NCBI GenBank assembly: GCA_039816825.1
Contig: JBCBXA010000094.1
Coordinates: 1-10,704, forward strand
DNA: 10,704 nt
Direction: 5' to 3'
Source: JBCBXA01 sp039816825
Lineage (GTDB): Bacteria > Pseudomonadota > Alphaproteobacteria > Rhizobiales > Rhizobiaceae
The notes beneath the pieces were generated by a model that saw only the letters and a program-made list of their open reading frames with translations, made no database searches and was not told where the DNA came from. Position numbers and translations under genes: made by a program. Positions 6,424 through 10,704 of this stretch are shown here, in pieces. The first letter of the stretch is position 1; every line of letters starts with the position of its first letter.

Positions 6424-7295
6424 TGGCCTTGCCCCTCTGTCAGTCGGTTGCGGTAGCGGCTGGACACCTGATCGAAGAAGACAATCGTGCCGAAGAGCAG
6501 GATGAATATGGCTGCGGCCTCATCGAACCGCCCGGGTCCCCAGGCCATTGCATTGCGCAACTCGTAGCCAAGGCCGCCTGCACCGACGAAACCCAGAATA
6601 GCAGAGGCGCGGATGTTGATCTCAAACCGCAGCAGGGAATAGCTGAGATAATTCGGTGCGACCTGCGGCAGCACGCCGAGCAGCATACGCTGCGACCACG
6701 TCGCTCCGGTGGAGGCGAGGCCCTCGACCGGCTTCAGATCGGCATTTTCAGCCACTTCGGAGAACATCTTACCCAGTGCACCGGCCGTGTGGATAGCAAT
6801 GGCGATCATCGCAGGCACCGGTCCGCCGCCGAGCACGAAGATCAGCACAAGCGCAATCACGATCTCTGGCACAGCGCGCATGATGTCAGAGATGCGCCGG
6901 AACAATGGGATCAGGCGTGGCCACTTTGCCAGACCGCGGGTGCCGAGCAAGGACAGGAACAACCCACCAATGGCGCCTATGAGGGTCGAGACAGCGGCGA
7001 TGTTGATCGTTTCCACAAGGGCCGGGAAATACTTGGCAATCAAACCGGGCAGATCGGCCCGCTTTTCCCAGGCTTCGGACAGGACGTCGGCAGGGTAGTC
7101 GCCAATCTGGTGCAGACCCTCCCAGAAGCCACCCGCATTGCGGTCATCCGCGATGTTGAAACCGGACACCATCAGAACGACGAAAATCAGCAGGGTTAGT
7201 CCGCCATAAAGCCGGCGCCTTTGAACCTGCGCCATATAGCTCGACTGGATGCTGCCCACGCTTTGCGCCGCGCCGCCGATAGAAATGTCAGCCAT
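6420..7295 (-). CDS. phnE: Phosphonate ABC transporter permease PhnE, short form
   Basis: Inner-membrane permease of 291 residues, the normal PhnE length. A first membrane segment at about 29-48 precedes the binding-protein-dependent permease domain, with further segments at about 95-118, 143-160, 163-180, 210-225, 228-246 and 258-277. The EAA loop, which couples to the ATPase PhnC, lies at about 179-210 (SEVAENADLKPVEGLASTGA...LP). The ATG at 7295 follows a GGGGGC ribosome binding site and lies 64 bases after the phnD stop, beyond a terminator-like hairpin. It is coupled by an ATGA overlap to the second, longer phnE, and the two are probably partners in one channel. The C-terminal domains of the two are clearly homologous (EGxxSTGA, the GGGIG/GAGGLG turn), consistent with an old duplication. 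Confidence 0.95.
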   Translation of the reverse strand: MADISIGGAAQSVGSIQSSYMAQVQRRRLYGGLTLLIFVVLMVSGFNIADDRNAGGFWEGLHQIGDYPADVLSEAWEKRADLPGLIAKYFPALVETINIAAVSTLIGAIGGLFLSLLGTRGLAKWPRLIPLFRRISDIMRAVPEIVIALVLIFVLGGGPVPAMIAIAIHTAGALGKMFSEVAENADLKPVEGLASTGATWSQRMLLGVLPQVAPNYLSYSLLRFEINIRASAILGFVGAGGLGYELRNAMAWGPGRFDEAAAIFILLFGTIVFFDQVSSRYRNRLTEGQGQ

Positions 7296-7310
7296 GCTGC
7301 CCCCGGATAC

Positions 7311-7341
7311 AAAAATACCGACAGGCCCAAAGGCCTGCCGG
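7311..7341 (-). terminator. Terminator-like hairpin between phnD and phnE (probable attenuator)
   Basis: In the 64-base gap after phnD, the minus strand can form a ten-pair stem (arms 7332-7341 and 7318-7327, one G-U pair) with a four-base TTTG loop. It is followed directly by TATTTTTG. This has the form of a rho-independent terminator, although the T tract is short and interrupted. Because the next genes in the transporter operon have no obvious promoter of their own, it more likely gives partial termination or protects the 3' end of phnCD mRNA, allowing more PhnD than permease, as is common for binding-protein genes. Confidence 0.7.
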
Positions 7342-7359
7342 ACACGTCATGAAAATGAC

Positions 7360-8271
7360 TTAGCCGCCGATTTTCGCTTTGCGCGCTTCGACGATCGAGA
7401 TGTAGGTGTCGTGGGTCACCGGCTGGAAGCCCAGCGTGTCGCCCGCAGCTACGCCATAGGCGCAATCCGGGTCTGCTTCGAACAGGCCGTCAACCAGCGT
7501 GGTCATTGTGGTTTTCACATCCGCTGGCAGTGCCTTGCGCAGAACGATGGGGCCTTCGGGGATCACTTTGGATTTCCAGATCTGCACCATTTCGTTCATG
7601 TCAACGAGGCCAGCATCGACGGCTTTGCGCAGCGCGCCGGAGTTATAACCGTCTTCCCAGTTGCCCTGACCGTCGGCCCAAGTCACACCGCCGTCGATGT
7701 CGCCGTTGTTGACTGCAACGATGGTCTGCTCATGACCGCCAGTGAACTTGACCTCACCAAAGTATTCGCCGCTCTCCATGGTCACGCCGTCTTTGTACTG
7801 CGGGATCTCAATGGACGGGATCAGGTAGCCTGACGTGGAGTTCGGGTCACCAAAGCCAAAGACTTTGCCTTCCATGTCGTCCAGCGACGTGATGCCACCG
7901 TCTTTGCGGGCAAACCCGATCGAGTGGTAGCCGACAGAGCCGTCCACGTTGACTTTGATCAGCACAGGCTCAACTGCTTCGGCATCCTGCAGGTAGGTTG
8001 CAGCGTAGGAAGACGCTCCCAGCCAAGCCATATCGATGGTACCGCCCAGCAGGCCCTGGATGACGCCGTTATAGTCAGCCGGGGCAAAGAGTTTGGTTTC
8101 AACACCAAGAGCTTCGGTCGTGTAGTCGGCAAGGCACTGGTAGGAGTTCATCCGGTCCTGGGCGTTTTCGCCACCCAGAATGCCGATGCGGAATTCGGTA
8201 ATTTCCTGAGCGAAAGCGCCGGTGCTGAGCGCGGTTGTGGCGGCAAGCGCCAGTGCGAGGGTCTTTTTCAT
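7360..8271 (-). CDS. phnD: PhnD, periplasmic phosphonate-binding protein
   Basis: Substrate-binding protein of the phosphonate ABC importer. From the ATG at 8271 it has 303 residues and a Sec signal peptide (MKK, then a hydrophobic core of Ala/Leu/Thr, cleavage after Ala21 in AFA-QE). The mature part shows the PhnD/PhnT-type pattern: FRIGILGGENAQDR, a DMAWLGASSYA strand, and the phosphonate-cradling loop GDPNSTSGYLIP with STSG at 145-148. A ligand-region His180 (GGHEQTI) and an Asp200 (VTWADGQ) probably lie at the site binding the amino end of 2-aminoethylphosphonate in E. coli PhnD. A TTG four codons further up is in frame, but a GGAG ribosome binding site six bases before the ATG, and overlapping that TTG, decides for 8271. 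It is followed by a terminator-like hairpin, which suggests higher expression than the permeases. Confidence 0.95.
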   Translation of the reverse strand: MKKTLALALAATTALSTGAFAQEITEFRIGILGGENAQDRMNSYQCLADYTTEALGVETKLFAPADYNGVIQGLLGGTIDMAWLGASSYAATYLQDAEAVEPVLIKVNVDGSVGYHSIGFARKDGGITSLDDMEGKVFGFGDPNSTSGYLIPSIEIPQYKDGVTMESGEYFGEVKFTGGHEQTIVAVNNGDIDGGVTWADGQGNWEDGYNSGALRKAVDAGLVDMNEMVQIWKSKVIPEGPIVLRKALPADVKTTMTTLVDGLFEADPDCAYGVAAGDTLGFQPVTHDTYISIVEARKAKIGG

Positions 8272-8336
8272 CTTTGTCTCCAAGTTTGATGCCCTATCGC
8301 CTTTCGGCTGCTTTGGGGCGGGGTTGATGAAGGTGG

Positions 8337-8353
8337 CCCGCGAAAGGCGCGGG
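8337..8353 (-). other. Short GC stem-loop in the phnC-phnD gap
   Basis: The 93-base gap between phnC and phnD contains a six-pair perfect stem, CCCGCG with CGCGGG, around a five-base loop. It lies eleven bases beyond the phnC stop on the minus strand. No T tract follows, so it does not look like an intrinsic terminator. A role in mRNA stability or processing is possible but unproven. The rest of the gap shows only the phnD ribosome binding site. Confidence 0.35.
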
Positions 8354-8364
8354 TGGCAACTGGC

Positions 8365-9180
8365 TCAGACGTAGGCTTCCGCTTCGCGGACCTCCGGTCT
8401 GTCCAGTGTTTCGATTTCTGTGGATGTGGCGGCTTCCGAGAAGTCGGCCCCGGCACCATAGATGTCACGCGCAACACCGGTGGTTAGTTGCTCTGGCGTG
8501 CCGTCAAACACGATCCGTCCGTCCCGCATCCCGATCACGCGGTCGCAATAGCGCCGTGCAGTGTCGAGCGTGTGCAGATTGGCAATGACCATGCGCCCGT
8601 CCTCTTCGTGGATCCGGCGCAGGGCCTGCATCACCACCTGGGCGTTCATCGGGTCGAGTGAGGCAATCGGTTCATCGGCGAGAATGATCTTGGGGTCCTG
8701 CATCAACGCACGCGCGATGGCGACGCGTTGCTGCTGACCACCTGAAAGGGCCTCCGCGCGTTTGGGGGCCTGTTCGGCGATGCCCAGCCGGTCGAGAATT
8801 TCGATGGCTTTGTGAATGTCCGATTGCGGATAAAGGTTGAACATCGTTGCAAAGGTCGAGCGCTTGTTCAAAGTGCCGTGCAGCACGTTCGACACCACAT
8901 CCATTCGCGGCACCAGATTGAACTGCTGAAAGATCATCGCGCAACGTGACTGCCAATCCCGTTTGGCGGCGCCGCGCAGGGCGCTGATCTCTTCACCTTC
9001 GAACGTGATTGTTCCGCTGGTGGCGTCGCTGAGGCGGTTGACCATCCGTAGCAGGGTGGATTTTCCAGCACCGGAACGACCGATGATCCCGATCATGGTT
9101 GGTTTTTCTACGGAGATGTTGGCTGCATCCACAGCCGTCTTGTCTCCGAACCGCTTGGTCAGCGCGTCGATTTTCAGCAT
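8365..9180 (-). CDS. phnC: PhnC, phosphonate ABC transporter ATP-binding protein
   Basis: The ATPase that energises phosphonate import, bound to the cytoplasmic face of the PhnE permeases. All ABC motifs are intact in the 271-residue protein: Walker A GRSGAGKST (34-42), Q-loop around Gln85/86 (IFQQFNLV), signature LSGGQQQR (145-152), Walker B IILADEP (165-171), D-loop SLDP, and switch His203. The N-terminal MLKIDALTKRFGDKTAVD is typical, and the 40-residue C-terminal tail is variable. It is the first gene of the transporter operon. Its ribosome binding site, GGGGGCG four bases before the ATG, lies within a hairpin. Repeats resembling PhoB boxes lie 38-99 bases upstream, so induction by phosphate starvation is likely. 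Confidence 0.96.
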   Translation of the reverse strand: MLKIDALTKRFGDKTAVDAANISVEKPTMIGIIGRSGAGKSTLLRMVNRLSDATSGTITFEGEEISALRGAAKRDWQSRCAMIFQQFNLVPRMDVVSNVLHGTLNKRSTFATMFNLYPQSDIHKAIEILDRLGIAEQAPKRAEALSGGQQQRVAIARALMQDPKIILADEPIASLDPMNAQVVMQALRRIHEEDGRMVIANLHTLDTARRYCDRVIGMRDGRIVFDGTPEQLTTGVARDIYGAGADFSEAATSTEIETLDRPEVREAEAYV

Positions 9181-9182
9181 AT

Positions 9183-9203
9183 CGCCCCCATGTTTAAGGG
9201 GCG
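9183..9203 (-). promoter_or_regulatory. Leader hairpin enclosing the phnC ribosome binding site
   Basis: On the minus strand CGCCCC (9203-9198) can pair perfectly with GGGGCG (9188-9183) over a nine-base loop. The 3' arm is the phnC Shine-Dalgarno sequence itself, and the ATG starts two bases after the hairpin. A six-pair, all-GC stem would hide the ribosome binding site, so translation of phnC may depend on opening it. No known riboswitch core is recognisable, since the leader seems short. Confidence 0.5.
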
Positions 9204-9217
9204 GATAAGGCTACTAC

Positions 9218-9235
9218 GCTACATCTGCGTGACAG
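9218..9235 (-). promoter_or_regulatory. PhoB-box-like repeat upstream of phnC (proximal)
   Basis: On the minus strand CTGTCAC is followed after a four-base linker by ATGTAGC. The known PhoB half-site is CTGTCAT or similar, repeated every 11 bases. The first half-site matches very well, the second about five of seven positions. It ends 37 bases before the phnC start, and a TTATCC-type -10 candidate follows about nine bases downstream, a spacing compatible with PhoB-activated promoters. Confidence 0.5.
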
Positions 9236-9261
9236 TTTTGATTCAGTTTCTTGGCATTTGC

Positions 9262-9279
9262 GAAACGGATTTGTGACAG
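9262..9279 (-). promoter_or_regulatory. PhoB-box-like repeat upstream of phnC (distal)
   Basis: CTGTCAC, AAAT, CCGTTTC on the minus strand has the half-site, AT-rich four-base linker and 11-base period of a Pho box; the second half-site is weak. Its strong half-site is exactly 44 bases, four 11-base periods, from the strong half-site of the proximal box. Confidence 0.5.
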
Positions 9280-9336
9280 CAAACCTTCTTGCTGACTGGC
9301 GTGGGACAGTGACCAACCGGATGCATTAAGGAAATT

Positions 9337-9345
9337 TTATCCACA
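9337..9345 (+). other. Perfect single DnaA box (TTATCCACA)
   Basis: An exact match to the consensus DnaA-binding nonamer lies in an AT-rich stretch of the divergent region. Only one copy was seen and no origin-type gene is near, so it is not an origin. It could be a regulatory DnaA site or chance. Confidence 0.4.
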
Positions 9346-9347
9346 AG

Positions 9348-9365
9348 CCGTCATAAAACCGTTAC
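9348..9365 (+). promoter_or_regulatory. PhoB-box-like repeat facing the small exported-protein gene
   Basis: CCGTCAT, AAAA, CCGTTAC on the plus strand closely resembles the E. coli pstS box pattern, with two half-sites 11 bases apart and an A-tract linker. It overlaps the -35-like TTACAT, as PhoB boxes usually do, and so could activate the plus-strand gene that follows. Confidence 0.5.
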
Positions 9366-9390
9366 ATTCGTCATTCTGGCCATCTATGTT
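9362..9390 (+). promoter_or_regulatory. Candidate promoter of the small exported-protein gene
   Basis: TTACAT (9362-9367) and TATGTT (9385-9390) are separated by exactly 17 bases, and each matches the sigma-70 consensus at four of six positions. Transcription would start about seven bases further on, almost at the ATG at 9397, which fits the lack of a visible ribosome binding site. Confidence 0.4.
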
Positions 9391-9396
9391 GTGACC

Positions 9397-9690
9397 ATGC
9401 TCAATCGACTTTTTCTCTTGCTGACGTTCTGTATCACGGTGCCAACCCTTGCCAGCGCCAAGATGTCGGATGTCAGCTGTGATGACAGCGAGCGTATGCT
9501 TTCGATGCTGACAAAGGTTCTTGGGGCCGAACGTCAGGGCATGGGACTGCGTGACCCGGAAACCATGCTGGAAGTGTGGGTCAGCCCACGGGATGGCGAA
9601 TGGATGATTGTGCAGAATTACGCGAATGGCACGTCTTGCATAGTGGCCATGGGCGAACACTGGGAGGCTGGTCTGGCTGGACCAGCCTAG
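9397..9690 (+). CDS. Small exported protein of unknown function with two-cysteine mature domain
   Basis: A 97-residue protein with a clear signal peptide (MLNRLFLLLTFCITVPTLASA, cleavage after Ala21), so probably periplasmic. The mature part is about 76 residues with only two cysteines, Cys28 and Cys81, likely disulfide bonded. The pattern Cys...LGAERQGMGL...EVWVSP-DGEWMIVQNYANGTSCIVA resembles a family of small periplasmic proteins common in Rhodobacterales that I recall without a known function. An in-frame GTG at 9391 is an alternative start. No ribosome binding site is visible for either, and the promoter spacing suggests a leaderless mRNA. A PhoB-like box lies upstream, divergent from phnC. 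It ends in a CTAG shared with the stop of the convergent aldo/keto reductase. No function is claimed. Confidence 0.8.
   Translation: MLNRLFLLLTFCITVPTLASAKMSDVSCDDSERMLSMLTKVLGAERQGMGLRDPETMLEVWVSPRDGEWMIVQNYANGTSCIVAMGEHWEAGLAGPA
9665..9688. terminator. Nine-pair hairpin at the convergent gene ends
   Basis: AGGCTGGTC (9665-9673) and GACCAGCCT (9680-9688) form a perfect nine-pair stem with a six-base loop. It spans the last codons of the small exported-protein gene and the shared stop bases of the aldo/keto reductase. Neither side has a strong T tract, so it may act as a bidirectional roadblock or 3'-end stabiliser rather than a classical terminator. Being partly coding, the symmetry may also be accidental. 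Confidence 0.4.
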
Positions 9691-10625
9691 GACCCTGCTT
9701 CTTCCAAACGGTCAGTCGCGGGAGCCGGCCGCGCAGACAGCGCTTCGATCTGTGAGTATTGTTCCGAAGTCAGGCAAACCCTCAAAGCCTTCAAAGACGG
9801 CTCCAACTGCTGGGCGTTGCGTCCACTGATTATCGGAGCAGAAACAGCTGGGTGTTTGGCAGCCCAAGCCACTGCCAAAGTCGCGGGGTCAGTTCCCCAT
9901 TCCTTGGCCAAAGCTGAAAAGGCCTGCGCCGTCTCCGCCATCCACGCTTGCCCGTAACGGGCAGCATAGCGTTTGTCCGTCGAAAGACGTCCCTCGCCGC
10001 CGCTCTGGTATTTGCCCGTGAGCAAACCGCTGCCCAACGGTGAATAGGGTGCGACGGCAATATCCTCGGAAAGCGCCATCGGGAAAAGTTCGACCTCGGC
10101 CTGTCGCTTGATCAAAGAGTACATGGGCTGGATGATATCGATACGGGTTCCGAGTTGTTCGGCAACGGCTTGCGCTTTCATGACCTGCCAGGCCGCGAAA
10201 TTGGCCACCCCGATGTGCCTAATTTTTCTTTGGGCCTGCAACTCGCGCAGTGCTTCGAAGGTTTCAAACAAAGGGGTCTTGGGATCCCAACGGTGCAGGT
10301 ACAGGATATCAACTGCATCCAGTTTCAGACGAAATCGGCTGTCGTCGAACTGAGCCAGAATATTCTCGCGGCCGCTGCCCCCGGTATAGCCGGTTTTTGT
10401 GGCTATTATCAGCGCGTCGCGGTCCTGTTTGATGAAGTTGCCCAGCAGCTCCTCGGACTGACCGCCTGTGTACGTATGGGCGGTATCGAAGAAGTTGATG
10501 CCTGCGTCTCGACAAGCGTCGAACATGGCGCGGCTTGCAGCGGCATCTGCGGTCCCGCCGAATTGCATACATCCAAAACACATGGGCGACGCGTCGTTAC
10601 CGTCGAGTGCCTTCAGCCTAACCAT
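9687..10625 (-). CDS. Aldo/keto reductase
   Basis: An NADPH-dependent oxidoreductase of the TIM-barrel aldo/keto reductase superfamily, 312 residues from the ATG at 10625. The catalytic tetrad is visible: Asp47 and Tyr52 (FFDTAHTY), Lys77 (IIATKTGY) and His111 (LYLHRWD). Later segments IRHIGVANFAAWQ, PMYSLIKRQAEVE, APYSPLGSGLLTGKY and PIISGRNAQQL are typical of the family. Three starts are possible: ATG 10625, preceded by GGGA with eight-base spacing; ATG 10634, which lacks a spaced ribosome binding site; and TTG 10694. I prefer 10625, where the first barrel strand begins almost at once. It is convergent with the small exported-protein gene and shares its CTAG stop. Nothing links it to phosphonate use, and the substrate is unknown. 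The 79 bases to the right edge show no clear promoter or gene. Confidence 0.9.
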   Translation of the reverse strand: MVRLKALDGNDASPMCFGCMQFGGTADAAASRAMFDACRDAGINFFDTAHTYTGGQSEELLGNFIKQDRDALIIATKTGYTGGSGRENILAQFDDSRFRLKLDAVDILYLHRWDPKTPLFETFEALRELQAQRKIRHIGVANFAAWQVMKAQAVAEQLGTRIDIIQPMYSLIKRQAEVELFPMALSEDIAVAPYSPLGSGLLTGKYQSGGEGRLSTDKRYAARYGQAWMAETAQAFSALAKEWGTDPATLAVAWAAKHPAVSAPIISGRNAQQLEPSLKALRVCLTSEQYSQIEALSARPAPATDRLEEAGS

Positions 10626-10704
10626 ACGTTGCATCCCAGATGTATTTTGCCTATTGGGGCCGATTAAACGGACCGCGTAAAGGTCTTGCGACAACCTCCG
10701 CGGC

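Noticed and set aside
7360..8283. TTG start for phnD at 8283
   Set aside because: The GGAG ribosome binding site overlaps that codon and is correctly spaced for the ATG at 8271, which opens a normal signal peptide.
9337..9345. Replication origin in the phnC upstream region
   Set aside because: Only one DnaA box, no further iterons and no replication genes nearby.
1..10704. Mobile elements, CRISPR arrays, tRNA or rRNA genes
   Set aside because: No transposase or integrase, no regularly spaced repeats, no terminal inverted repeats and no recognisable tRNA or rRNA sequence were seen on either strand.

Overview
The window holds most of a phosphonate (Pn) uptake and C-P lyase locus from an alphaproteobacterium, most likely a marine Rhodobacterales (Roseobacter-clade) species. 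That placement is inferred from GC-rich sequence, tightly coupled genes, the gene content and the protein character; no 16S or other marker gene is present. Nearly all of it is one pathway: import of alkylphosphonates by an ABC transporter (PhnC, PhnD, two PhnE permeases) and cleavage of the C-P bond by the PhnGHIJ(K) complex, under a GntR/HutC-type regulator PhnF and, from box-like sequences, probably also the PhoB phosphate-starvation response.

Layout, right to left because most genes are on the minus strand. At the right edge (9687-10625, -) is an aldo/keto reductase that looks unrelated to phosphonates. Convergent with it is a small exported protein (9397-9690, +). A 216-base divergent region (9181-9396) carries PhoB-box-like repeats facing both ways, a perfect DnaA box, and a hairpin covering the phnC ribosome binding site. 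Then, on the minus strand: phnC (8365-9180), phnD (7360-8271), a terminator-like hairpin, phnE (6420-7295), a second, long phnE (5110-6423), a short-chain dehydrogenase (4469-5110), and a hexapeptide-repeat acetyltransferase (3848-4466) that is frameshifted at a 7-base homopolymer. phnF (3132-3851) lies on the plus strand, convergent with the acetyltransferase and divergent from phnG. The C-P lyase genes phnG, phnH, phnI, phnJ and the first 33 codons of phnK (3050 down to 1) follow on the minus strand, with 1- to 4-base start/stop overlaps throughout. phnL, phnN and phnM would be expected beyond the left edge.

How it works together: PhnD captures phosphonate in the periplasm, the PhnE permeases and PhnC ATPase import it, PhnI/G/H/(L) couple it to the ribose of ATP, and the radical SAM protein PhnJ cleaves the C-P bond. 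PhnF probably represses from an operator in the 81-base phnF-phnG gap, where an octamer containing CTATAC is repeated in tandem. The most notable points are the frameshifted acetyltransferase, a dehydrogenase translationally coupled to the transporter, phnF embedded antisense between two co-oriented phn blocks with no visible terminator, two convergent gene pairs that each share a CTAG as both stop codons, and the dense regulatory region upstream of phnC.
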